Part shown: in pieces, positions 1 through 9,130 of the stretch
Numbering within the stretch: the stretch's first letter is position 1
Layout: every line of letters begins with the position of its first letter
NCBI RefSeq assembly: GCF_945882965.1
Contig: NZ_CAMCWY010000027.1
Coordinates: 1-32,491 of the forward strand
Direction: 5' to 3'
DNA: 32,491 nt
Source: Sphingorhabdus sp. EL138
Lineage (GTDB): Bacteria > Pseudomonadota > Alphaproteobacteria > Sphingomonadales > Sphingomonadaceae
The notes under the pieces: generated by a model
What the model was told of the DNA's origin: nothing
What the model saw: the letters and a program-made list of their open reading frames with translations, nothing else
Databases searched by the model: none
Position numbers and translations under genes: made by a program

Positions 1-1
1 T

Positions 2-178
2 ATCGAGCGCAGCGCTGCTGCAGAAATGCCTCCGCAACCCGCCCCTGCCCCGCAAGCAGCGCCGCCACCCCAAGGCGCGTTCGCACCGCAAGGCTATGGC
101 CAACAGCACCAAGGCTATGGGCATGGCTACCCGTATAAAAAGCGCAGAAAGTCGTTTCTGGAAGAGCTGTTCGACTAA
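2..178 (+). CDS. C-terminal part of a zf-TFIIB-type zinc-ribbon protein (partial)
   Basis: An open frame runs from the window edge to a TAA stop, giving the last 58 residues of a protein. It starts with IERS, continues through a Pro/Gln/Ala-rich linker and a Gly-Tyr-Gln-His stretch, and ends in a basic-then-acidic tail (KKRRKSFLEELFD). That layout matches the end of small zf-TFIIB family proteins, where the zinc ribbon finishes with a LDKIIERS-like helix and the protein closes with a KKRKKSFLxxLFD tail. The zinc-binding cysteines would lie before the window, so the family call rests on the tail alone. A hairpin terminator follows 17 bases after the stop. Function of the family is poorly known; nucleic-acid binding is only presumed. 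Confidence 0.6.
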   Translation: MERSAAAEMPPQPAPAPQAAPPPQGAFAPQGYGQQHQGYGHGYPYKKRRKSFLEELFD

Positions 179-195
179 ACCTCGGCGCGTGACAC

Positions 196-230
196 AAAAA
201 AAAGGCCGCCTTTCGGCAGCCCTTTTTTTT
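196..230. terminator. bidirectional rho-independent terminator
   Basis: A run of eight A, an imperfect GC-rich stem (GGC-CGCC, loop TTT, CGGC-AGCC) and a run of eight T lie between the zf-TFIIB stop on the plus strand and the cold-shock gene stop on the minus strand. The A and T runs flank the stem symmetrically, so it can act for both convergent genes. Confidence 0.8.
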
Positions 231-244
231 AACATTTCGGCTGA

Positions 245-454
245 TTAATCAGCTGAAGACAGGTTAATGGCCGAAGCCTTACCGTTGCGGCCGATTTCGA
301 CTTCGAAATTCACGCGCTGTTCTTTATCAAGCGAGTGCATGCCGGCTGCCTGAACGGCCGAGATGTGCACGAAGCTGTCATCACCGCCGCCATCAGGCGC
401 GATAAAGCCATAGCCCTTGTCTGCATTGAAAAATTTTACGGTGCCTACTGGCAT
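245..454 (-). CDS. cold-shock protein, CspA family
   Basis: A 69-residue single cold-shock domain, the usual length for the family. RNP1 is seen as KGYGFI (residues 13-18) and RNP2 as SFVHI (27-31); the N-terminus (GTVKFFNADKGYGFI) is canonical. Such proteins bind single-stranded RNA and DNA and melt RNA secondary structure in the cytoplasm. The start ATG is preceded by a good AAAGGAA ribosome-binding site. About 250 bases upstream hold no gene, which suits the long structured 5' leader common in csp genes, although no specific cold-box could be assigned by eye. Whether it is cold-induced or constitutive cannot be told. Confidence 0.95.
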   Translation of the reverse strand: MPVGTVKFFNADKGYGFIAPDGGGDDSFVHISAVQAAGMHSLDKEQRVNFEVEIGRNGKASAINLSSAD

Positions 455-707
455 AATATGTTCCTTTCACGAAACAGGTGACCACCTGACAACAGCGCCA
501 AGTGGGTAGCCAAGTCGTGGTAGGAAAAACGTTGCCCGTTCCGATCATATGACCGAAGACGCGCCTCAAAAATCCGTCGCGGTCGACGATAGCGTTCCGT
601 CCGTATAGGCCTGATTTACATAATGTGCAAACCAGAAGCGCAGAGTAGCGACTTATGCGCTCATACCCCCATTTTCGGCCACTCCGCCGCAGGCGTATTG
701 CTCAGGG

Positions 708-1001
708 TCAGGACCCTAGTCTTTTCCGGTTGGCGACCACGCTTTTGGCATAATGCGCGATGCTGCCGCTGATGATCGCCTCGGGGCTGCTGCCCAGCTT
801 TCCGGTCATCAGGTCGCAGCCAAGTGCAATGTTAGCCGCGACCTTCTCCGTCACCATCCGCTCCACCTCTTGCACCGCCGCTGGCCCGCCTTGCACCAGG
901 CTACCTATACGCATCGCGATCACCATATTGGATTCGGCGGCAAGCGCCCAAGCATCCATGCCGATGTCGAACCAATTGGGGTTTTTCGGTGTTGTGGTCA
1001 T
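708..1001 (-). CDS. conserved small hypothetical protein
   Basis: I do not recognise a named domain. The frame is open back to an ATG at 1091 (127 residues), but the internal ATG at 1001 (MTTTPKNPNWFDIG...) gives a more natural 97-residue product, because the upstream part (Gly/Gln-rich, then a Gly-Leu run) looks like translated leader. The product is mainly helical, with Ala-rich segments containing DAWALAAESNMVIAMRIGS and a basic end (NRKRLGS). This resembles small uncharacterised proteins common in sphingomonads, and the amphipathic helices recall phasin-like proteins, but that is only an impression. Neither candidate start has a convincing ribosome-binding site. Confidence 0.55.
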   Translation of the reverse strand: MTTTPKNPNWFDIGMDAWALAAESNMVIAMRIGSLVQGGPAAVQEVERMVTEKVAANIALGCDLMTGKLGSSPEAIISGSIAHYAKSVVANRKRLGS

Positions 1002-1150
1002 GCCCAACCCTAACCCGCCCAGCCAAAATGTCACGCGGCAATACTGAGGCGGGAGTTGCTGCGCCGCCTGCCCCCCACCCATAGTTTCCATTTCACAAAA
1101 CCGTCACATACTCCTAAGGCGCGACACCTTATATGTGCAGAGTGTCTTTA

Positions 1151-2131
1151 ATGTTTGAAGTTGATGCGGTTATCACTTGGGTGGACGGGGCGGATCCGGC
1201 GCTGAAGTTAAATCGTGATTGTTATCTCGCAAAGGCGAATGCGCTCGCCAAAACGGGGGCCAAAGCGCCGTTGCATGACAATGGCACTAACCCCCATCGG
1301 TGGCTGTGCAGTGACGAGCTGAATTATTGCGTGCGTTCCATCGCCAACAACGCGCCGTGGGTGCGGCGGATCTGGATTGTGACCGATAATCAGACGCCCG
1401 AAATCATGCAGCTTCCCCCCGAAATCGCCGCAAAGATCAGCATCGTTGATCACAGCGAGATTTTTGCAGGGTATGAGGAGGCGTTGCCCACGTTCAATTC
1501 GCTGTCGATTGAAACGATGTTGTGGCGCATAGAGGGGCTGGCCGAACATTTCTTATATTTCAACGATGATGTCTTCCTGACCGCGCCAGTAACACGATCG
1601 GATTTCTTTGCCGCCGATGGCCCGGTGCTGCGCGGCAAATGGACGAACCACAGCGACCTTGCCGCAAGCGGCGCAGCGCGGGATGAGGCCAGCCTGCTAA
1701 ACCATTTTAATCAAATCAACGCTGCACAGATGATTGGCTATACCGCCGACCAAGTGTTCGAAAGCGCGCATGTCGTCCACCCGATGCAGCGTTCGGTGAT
1801 GGCGGAATTATTCGACACATATCGCGAGGCGTTCATCACCAATGCCAGCTATCGTTTTCGCGATGCGGGGCAGTTCCTGCCGCAAAGCCTGCATAATCAT
1901 GCCTGCCTTGCCGACGGCAGCGCCGCGATATTGGACACGCGCGATTATTTGCATGTCGCGGTCGGCGCGACCGACGCTTGGTCCGCCGATGATGTCAGCA
2001 GCTATTTATGCGGCCGCGAATGGGACGCGATCAAATTCCTGTGTGTCAACGACTTGCCAGAGGTCGAACGCAGCTTCCCCGATGCCCGTTTGTGGATCGA
2101 GGAAGCGATTACCCGCACAGGTGCCGCCTAA
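1151..2131 (+). CDS. Stealth-family sugar phosphotransferase (capsule/exopolysaccharide type)
   Basis: The N-terminus carries the Stealth CR1 signature, AVITWVDGADP (TWVDG at residues 9-13 from this start). The CR2 core follows as LYFNDDVFL (NDDVFL near 138-143), and a CR3-like HVVHPMQRSVM lies near 207. Stealth proteins, related to the N-acetylglucosamine-1-phosphotransferase of animals and to bacterial capsule enzymes, transfer hexose-1-phosphate units onto glycans. I chose ATG 1151 because family members usually begin a few residues before the TWVDG motif; ATG 1133 in the same frame would add six residues. No other capsule genes are nearby, so its acceptor is unknown. It converges on thiC with three bases between the stops. 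Confidence 0.85.
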   Translation: MFEVDAVITWVDGADPALKLNRDCYLAKANALAKTGAKAPLHDNGTNPHRWLCSDELNYCVRSIANNAPWVRRIWIVTDNQTPEIMQLPPEIAAKISIVDHSEIFAGYEEALPTFNSLSIETMLWRIEGLAEHFLYFNDDVFLTAPVTRSDFFAADGPVLRGKWTNHSDLAASGAARDEASLLNHFNQINAAQMIGYTADQVFESAHVVHPMQRSVMAELFDTYREAFITNASYRFRDAGQFLPQSLHNHACLADGSAAILDTRDYLHVAVGATDAWSADDVSSYLCGREWDAIKFLCVNDLPEVERSFPDARLWIEEAITRTGAA

Positions 2132-2134
2132 CGC

Positions 2135-4184
<2,050 letters not shown>

Positions 4185-4211
4185 GGAAATCGAATAGACG
4201 AGACGGCGCTG

Positions 4212-4973
4212 TCAGTCCAGCAGGATGAATATTGCGACGGCAATAACCATCAAAGCGAATATCGTACGTGCGACGGCGGTGCGTTTTTCGAGCAGCTTCG
4301 CCAATGGCAATGCGGCCAATGTTCCGCCTGCGCCACCTGCAACCAAAGCGCCGAACAACGGCCAGATAAGCTGCCCTGACGCGGCATAAGACAGGCTGGT
4401 TGCGCCACCGAATAAGCTGACCGACACTAAAGATGATGCACCAGCATTGGCGAGCGTCATGCCGGTCGACGCCATCAACCCCGGCGCAATCAGGAAGCCG
4501 CCGCCAATACCGAAAAACCCTGCGGCAAGCCCAGCGATCAAGCCAACCGGCGCAAGCTTAAGCACCATCGGGGCGGTCAGGCGAACTTTAGGGTCACCTT
4601 CGCTTTTCTTTGGAATGAGCATTGAGCCTGCAATTGCGATCATCGCGACCGCAAACCACATCAGGAGGGCATCACCATCCACTTGCTTGGCCAATTGCGC
4701 GCCCACAAGCGCACCTGCAAGGCCAGCTATGCCGAAGGTGATGGCGCAGGGCCATTTTACGCGCCCTGCCCGTGATTGCGCGGCAAGGCCGATGGTCGCA
4801 TTGACCGCAACTGCCGCCGCCGAAGTGCCAATCGCGGCATGGGTATCGGTCAGGCCAACGACATAGATCAGCCATGGCGTTGCCAGCACCGATCCACCGC
4901 CCCCAAACAAGGTCAGCAGCAGCCCAATCAGCATCCCGCCCAATGCGGCAATCAGCAGGGTTTCCATACCCAT
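4212..4973 (-). CDS. TauE/SafE-family anion exporter
   Basis: A 253-residue inner-membrane protein with about eight hydrophobic segments. The family's Gly-rich N-terminal motif is seen (LLTLFGGGGSVLATPWLIY, about residues 20-38), and a repeated counterpart occurs in the second half (GFFGIGGGFLIAPGLM). TauE/SafE proteins export sulfite, sulfoacetate or related sulfur anions. It begins one base after the rhodanese stop, in an operon with a BigR-like repressor. Export of sulfite or thiosulfate produced during persulfide oxidation is therefore a reasonable inference. The start could also be the ATG two codons later (MGM). Confidence 0.88.
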   Translation of the reverse strand: MGMETLLIAALGGMLIGLLLTLFGGGGSVLATPWLIYVVGLTDTHAAIGTSAAAVAVNATIGLAAQSRAGRVKWPCAITFGIAGLAGALVGAQLAKQVDGDALLMWFAVAMIAIAGSMLIPKKSEGDPKVRLTAPMVLKLAPVGLIAGLAAGFFGIGGGFLIAPGLMASTGMTLANAGASSLVSVSLFGGATSLSYAASGQLIWPLFGALVAGGAGGTLAALPLAKLLEKRTAVARTIFALMVIAVAIFILLD

Positions 4974-4974
4974 A

Positions 4975-5508
4975 TCAAGCCGGCTTTGCGCGATTCCACG
5001 GCGCGAGTATCAACAACCGCGCCATACCGCAAAATCCGCTGACACCTGCGAAAGTGAGGCCTGCACCAACAAAGCCAGCAAGCACAAACCAGACCGGCGT
5101 AACCAGAAAGCCAAGGATGACGCCGATGAGTACAAGTGACCCCGCCGCAATCTGCACCTGCCGCATGATTTCCATCGGCGCGTCAGCATCAGTTGCAACG
5201 GGCAGCCCCGCCTTCACCCACGCATCCAATCCGCCATCAAGAACAAACGCATCGCCACGTATACGCGCCGCCAGCCGGTCGCAGGCCCCTGCCGTCCGCA
5301 TACCAGAGCGACAGGTGATTATGACATCGGCGTCTGGATCAACCGACAGATGCGCCTTTTCCCAAGTCGACAGCGGTTGCGACTGCGCGCCGGTGATATG
5401 GCTGCGTGCAAATTCATCTGCCTCCCGAATGTCGACCAAGATGGCGCGTCCGGCATCCAAGCGTGCACGCACCTGTTGCGGTGAAAGTGGGTGAAGCATG
5501 ACAGTCAT
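4975..5508 (-). CDS. rhodanese-domain protein with C-terminal membrane anchor (YgaP-like)
   Basis: Residues 1-105 form a single rhodanese domain with the active-site loop CRSGMR (Cys66), which carries a persulfide in sulfur transfer. Residues about 115-170 form two hydrophobic helices ending in GFCGMARLL, matching the DUF2892 tail of YgaP-type inner-membrane sulfurtransferases. Its ATG overlaps the stop of the upstream repressor by four bases (ATGA), with GAGGA seven bases before the start, so translation is coupled. In this operon it probably moves sulfane sulfur between thiols, sulfite and the dioxygenase encoded divergently. Confidence 0.92.
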   Translation of the reverse strand: MTVMLHPLSPQQVRARLDAGRAILVDIREADEFARSHITGAQSQPLSTWEKAHLSVDPDADVIITCRSGMRTAGACDRLAARIRGDAFVLDGGLDAWVKAGLPVATDADAPMEIMRQVQIAAGSLVLIGVILGFLVTPVWFVLAGFVGAGLTFAGVSGFCGMARLLILAPWNRAKPA

Positions 5509-5837
5509 AAGTTCGTCCTCATTTCGGGTGGGCAGAATAACTCGGCCAGCGTCTGTATGATGCGCATCGCGGCATGATCTGCGACGCGGTAATAAATGGT
5601 CTGGCTTTCACGCCGCGTCACAACGACGCCTTCGTCACGTAACAAGGCCAGATGCTGCGACAAGGCCGATTGCGACAGGCCAACACGCGATTGGATTTCA
5701 CCCACCGACAATTCCCCATCGGCAAGCTGGCACAAGACCATCAATCGTTTTTCATTGCTGAGCAAACGCAGCAACGCCGCTGCGCGGCCAGCACTTTCCT
5801 CAAACAGACCGAGGTCGAAACGAGTCATATCAAACAT
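5505..5837 (-). CDS. bigR: ArsR-family persulfide-sensing repressor (BigR/SqrR type)
   Basis: A 110-residue winged-helix regulator; the recognition helix region is VGLSQSALSQHLALLRDEG. Two cysteines only are present, Cys36 (LMVLC) and Cys102 (LFCPP), 66 residues apart. That spacing equals the C41/C107 pair of SqrR and the C42/C108 pair of BigR, which form a polysulfide bridge and release DNA when reactive sulfur is present. It heads the operon repressor-rhodanese-TauE and faces a Blh-like dioxygenase gene, the classic BigR arrangement. The divergent 65-base spacer holds a palindrome that is the likely operator. An alternative ATG lies three codons in; neither start has a clear Shine-Dalgarno. 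Confidence 0.9.
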   Translation of the reverse strand: MFDMTRFDLGLFEESAGRAAALLRLLSNEKRLMVLCQLADGELSVGEIQSRVGLSQSALSQHLALLRDEGVVVTRRESQTIYYRVADHAAMRIIQTLAELFCPPEMRTNL

Positions 5838-5860
5838 GATGTGATTATATGCTTTTAATC

Positions 5861-5882
5861 TAATTTAGCAAGTGCTAATATA
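5861..5882. promoter_or_regulatory. probable operator of the BigR-like repressor
   Basis: A perfect inverted repeat TTAGCA-AG-TGCTAA (5865-5878), with weaker outer symmetry TA...TA, lies in the AT-rich spacer between the repressor gene and the divergent dioxygenase gene. ArsR dimers bind such 12-2-12-like AT-rich palindromes. Its position would let it control both promoters. Binding is inferred from position and symmetry. Confidence 0.65.
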
Positions 5883-5902
5883 AAAATAGAAGGAGACGAC
5901 TC

Positions 5903-6763
5903 ATGCATCCGTCCGTCCAAGCTTTTTTCGATCATGCGACCAATACCGTCAGCTATATTGTCCACGACCCCGCCACGAAAAAGGCCGCGATAATTGACCC
6001 GGTCCTCGATTTCACGCCGCGTAATGGTCGAATAGCTGCAACTTCCGCCGATGCGTTGCTTGCGGCGGCAGCAGATCAGGGTCTCGACATCCTTTATGTG
6101 TTGGAAACACACGCTCATGCCGACCATCTTTCGGCCGCGCATCATCTGCGCGAAGTCACGGGTGCCCCTGTGGTCATTGGCGCGCAGATTACCCAGGTTC
6201 AGGCTATCTTTGGCGCATTGTTTGAAGCCGACGATATCACCCGTGACGGCGCAGCGTTCGACCGTTTAGTGCAGGACGGCGACACGCTGCCTCTTGGCGA
6301 TTTGACAATAAACATTCTGCACACGCCCGGACACACACCCGCTTGTGTAACTTATGTCATCGGTGATGCAGCATTTGTCGGCGACACCATGTTCATGCCG
6401 GATTATGGCACCGCGCGCGCTGATTTCCCCGGCGGAAGCGCGCACGCGCTTTACGGGTCCATACGCAAGATACTCGACCTGCCGCCTGAAACGCGGATGT
6501 TTGTCGGCCATGATTATTTGCCGGAAGGGCGACGTGACTTTGTCTGGGAAACAACCGTTGCCGAACAGCGCGCGCATAATGTTCACGTGCATGACGGAAT
6601 AAGCGAAGCCGAGTTTATTGCGATGCGCACTGCGCGCGACAAAACATTGGAGGCGCCGCAGCTTATCCTGCCCGCGCTTCAGGTGAATATCAGGGGCGGC
6701 GCACTGCCACCGACATCACCCGGCGGGCATATCTATCTAAGATTGCCGATAAACGCGCTATAG
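5903..6763 (+). CDS. blh: ETHE1/Blh-like persulfide dioxygenase (metallo-beta-lactamase fold)
   Basis: A 286-residue MBL-fold protein. Metal-site residues are visible: HAHADH (His70, His72, Asp74, His75), His144 in HTPGH, Asp161 in VGDTMF and His203 in VGHDY. The C-terminal LPALQVNIRGG...LRLPIN segment is typical of the Blh/ETHE1 subgroup. ETHE1 enzymes use non-haem iron and oxygen to oxidise glutathione persulfide to sulfite. AGGAG precedes the ATG. The gene is transcribed away from the BigR-like repressor and is likely derepressed by sulfide or persulfide. Sulfite made here could be handled by the rhodanese and exported by the TauE-like protein. Confidence 0.93.
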   Translation: MHPSVQAFFDHATNTVSYIVHDPATKKAAIIDPVLDFTPRNGRIAATSADALLAAAADQGLDILYVLETHAHADHLSAAHHLREVTGAPVVIGAQITQVQAIFGALFEADDITRDGAAFDRLVQDGDTLPLGDLTINILHTPGHTPACVTYVIGDAAFVGDTMFMPDYGTARADFPGGSAHALYGSIRKILDLPPETRMFVGHDYLPEGRRDFVWETTVAEQRAHNVHVHDGISEAEFIAMRTARDKTLEAPQLILPALQVNIRGGALPPTSPGGHIYLRLPINAL

Positions 6764-6788
6764 TGCGGCTTCATGTTCGCCGATCCGG

Positions 6789-7658
6789 TCAAAAAGTATA
6801 GCTGATCCCGCCTGCCATAAACCATTGGCTTGCGTCGCCACGCAGCGACGTGACGGGCGAACGGGCGGCGTCGTTGGTTAGCCGGGAATAGTTGATGAAA
6901 CCATAGATGCCCCAACCGCCGTCGCGCGCATCGCCCGACAAATCCACCCCGCCGAGCAGGCTAGCGCCATAGCTTTTCCAGCCGCCATTGGCGTCGAATA
7001 CCGGCAGACCGCTGGCGATGCTGCCGACCTGATCGATGCTGAAATAGGTGTCGGCGTAATTGCCGTCTACATGCGTTGCCGACAGGCTGATGCTGGTGAA
7101 TATCGCCGTCGACAATGGCGTCGAATACGCAATGCTTGGGCTAATGATGCGGCCCTTATGTGCGCCGGCCACATCCCATTGGATGTCGCTGGAAATCGTC
7201 ACGGTGTCGAAGGGATGCAGAATACTGGAAAATGACACCCCAGCGGTGGCCCCGACCTCAATCGCGACATCTTCCTTGCCCAGCAAACGGACGACGGGGT
7301 CCTTGATATTGCTGTTGCGGTCCATGCGCACGCGGAACAAAGGGCCAGCGAGAAATTTGACGTTACGTCCGCTATTGCCATCGGCGATGAGGTCAACATA
7401 GAGCCCAGGGCCACGCGCGCCAAAGTCAAAACCACCAACACTGCCTTGTGCAAGCGGTGCAGGGAACAAGACGTAATCGTCCGATCCGTCATAGCTTGGG
7501 CCATAGCCAGCGCCGAGACCGACCGCGACCCAGTCACCTGCAAATACGCCACGATTTGGCATTTCGGCGGCTGGCGCTTCGCCATCTTGCGCAAAGGCGG
7601 GTGCGCACAGCGCGACGCTGATACATAAGGCGACAGCGCAGCTATTAAAAACTCTCAT
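6789..7658 (-). CDS. MipA/OmpV-family outer-membrane protein
   Basis: From ATG 7658 (GGGAG seven bases upstream) the protein has 289 residues with a clear signal peptide ending in APAFAQ. The mature part begins with WVAVGLGAGYGPSYDGSDDYVLFPAP, the characteristic first strand of MipA/OmpV proteins, and it ends in a C-terminal aromatic residue (GGISYTF), as expected for a BAM-inserted barrel. MipA was described as a scaffold for MltA and PBP1B in E. coli; most homologues are uncharacterised porin-like barrels. The frame extends seven codons upstream, but the ribosome-binding site favours this start. It converges with the dioxygenase gene. Confidence 0.9.
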   Translation of the reverse strand: MRVFNSCAVALCISVALCAPAFAQDGEAPAAEMPNRGVFAGDWVAVGLGAGYGPSYDGSDDYVLFPAPLAQGSVGGFDFGARGPGLYVDLIADGNSGRNVKFLAGPLFRVRMDRNSNIKDPVVRLLGKEDVAIEVGATAGVSFSSILHPFDTVTISSDIQWDVAGAHKGRIISPSIAYSTPLSTAIFTSISLSATHVDGNYADTYFSIDQVGSIASGLPVFDANGGWKSYGASLLGGVDLSGDARDGGWGIYGFINYSRLTNDAARSPVTSLRGDASQWFMAGGISYTF

Positions 7659-7734
7659 GAAATGCTCCCGTTCAACCAAAGCTGGAAACCACCCAAATGT
7701 TCACTTAGTTCCGCTCACATCACAGCTATGCGCG

Positions 7735-8208
7735 TTAGAGCATGTATTTCATTTTAACGTGCTGGCTGACTTCGGCAGCATTAATAGCAAAAGCCGCAGC
7801 TTTGAATTTCGGCGGCCCAGTGACGATCGCGGGGTTGCGCGAAAAACCAAAGCCTTCTTTTGGAAGGAATATGGCCATGTCCATTTTGCTATTGCCATTT
7901 TCATCATGGACCAAGGCAATAGCATAAGTGCCTTGGGCAATGCCGCGGAAGGAAACCTGAGCAGAATCGCGCGCAGGTACAGTGGCGCGAAAGCTTTTCG
8001 GATCTTTACTGCAGTCCGGGAAAAAGCGGGGGTTTGCGGTAACACAGACCAGAACATTGCCCTTCATATTGCGCAGGCCGGAAATACTGACCTCAAGCGC
8101 AGCGGGGGATTCTGTTGCCTCAGCCGCGCTCGTGAGGGCGGCGGCTCCAATCGCCAAGGCCAAGATCAGTGCCACATTTTTTGTCCCAAAACCTGAAATA
8201 TAAACCAT
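7735..8208 (-). CDS. DUF2141 secreted protein
   Basis: From ATG 8208 the product is 157 residues with an N-terminal hydrophobic signal segment ending near AAEATE. The mature domain shows DUF2141 features: VSISGLRNMKGNVLVCV, then GTYAIALVHDENGNSKMD and the following LPKEGFGFSRNP. DUF2141 proteins are small periplasmic beta-sandwich-like proteins of unknown role. The strong GGGGGA six bases before ATG 8208 decides the start. That start lies 89 bases inside the upstream hydroxylase gene in another frame, so the signal peptide is encoded within the hydroxylase C-terminus. The pair is likely co-transcribed. Confidence 0.88.
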   Translation of the reverse strand: MVYISGFGTKNVALILALAIGAAALTSAAEATESPAALEVSISGLRNMKGNVLVCVTANPRFFPDCSKDPKSFRATVPARDSAQVSFRGIAQGTYAIALVHDENGNSKMDMAIFLPKEGFGFSRNPAIVTGPPKFKAAAFAINAAEVSQHVKMKYML

Positions 8209-8863
8209 AATTCCCCCGATATGCGTCATGGTGCTTCTGGTGGTGTGTCGCCGTTATCAACCAGCGCCCCAAACTGCCGTTCACTATGAACTTGGGAAAG
8301 CATTCCCACCCCATATGGTTGGTCACGCCCATGATCGTCATGATCGCTAGCACAGCGCCTAATGCCCCGACATGAACGGGAATTAAAAAAACCAGCACGG
8401 GAATGACGAATGCGCCGGACAACGCCTCCCACGGATGAAACGACATTGCCGCCCATGCAGTCGGCGGGCGGCTTTCATGGTGAACCGCATGTGCGGCCTT
8501 GAACCAGAACGGCCGATGCATAAGGCGGTGTGTCCAATAAAACCAAGTGTCATGCGCAAACAGATAAAGAAAAACCGACACGGGTACATACCAAAAAGGA
8601 AACGCGTTCACGTTAGTGTAGATCTGGGTCCAGCCACGGCTATCCCAGCCCCAAGCAACAATTCCGGCAGGAATGCCATAGATGGCGGCGCTGGCAAGGC
8701 TCCAGCTGATCTCACGCTTAATTTGGCGGTCGAGACCATAATATAGGCCTGGCGCACGTATCTTGGTCGCCCAAGCAAACGCGCCGCTGACAAGCACATA
8801 GCGCGCGCCCACAATCGCCGTCATCGCCGCAGCAGACAAAATCAAAACAAGCAAGCTATCCAT
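8120..8863 (-). CDS. sterol desaturase/fatty-acid hydroxylase family membrane di-iron enzyme
   Basis: A 247-residue membrane protein of the fatty-acid hydroxylase superfamily. The three histidine clusters of the di-iron site are intact: HDTWFYWTHRLMH, HAVHH and HHQKHH, set between four or more hydrophobic helices. Family members hydroxylate or desaturate sterols, lipids or carotenoids. It lies divergently next to crtY, so hydroxylation of a carotenoid ring is a fair hypothesis. However, it is larger than classic CrtZ (about 160-175 residues) and the substrate cannot be read from sequence. The 267-base gap to crtY holds no supportable gene and should contain the promoters of both transcripts. 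Confidence 0.88.
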   Translation of the reverse strand: MDSLLVLILSAAAMTAIVGARYVLVSGAFAWATKIRAPGLYYGLDRQIKREISWSLASAAIYGIPAGIVAWGWDSRGWTQIYTNVNAFPFWYVPVSVFLYLFAHDTWFYWTHRLMHRPFWFKAAHAVHHESRPPTAWAAMSFHPWEALSGAFVIPVLVFLIPVHVGALGAVLAIMTIMGVTNHMGWECFPKFIVNGSLGRWLITATHHQKHHDAYRGNYGLYFRFWDKKCGTDLGLGDWSRRPHERG

Positions 8864-9130
8864 ATGGTGTTCTTAGCCTTTTTGTGATTACTTTAGCAAA
8901 TTGTGCGTTTTAAACGCTTTCGGCGCCGATATACGGACAACATCACCATAGTGCATTACCGATAATAGCCCGTCATTATGGTTATCCGGGTTATCTAATT
9001 GTTTTGCGCCTGAATAGCATGTAAAAAATATTGCTCCATCGCGCCGCTGGTAAAAAGGACGGCTTAGAAAGCTGTGCATTACCGTGGCACGCCCCTTTCC
9101 CTTGCAAAATGACTGCGCTAGGACGACGGC

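Noticed and set aside
8888-9079. 63-codon minus-strand frame between the hydroxylase and crtY
   Set aside because: It has no ribosome-binding site or recognisable product and lies in the expected divergent promoter region.
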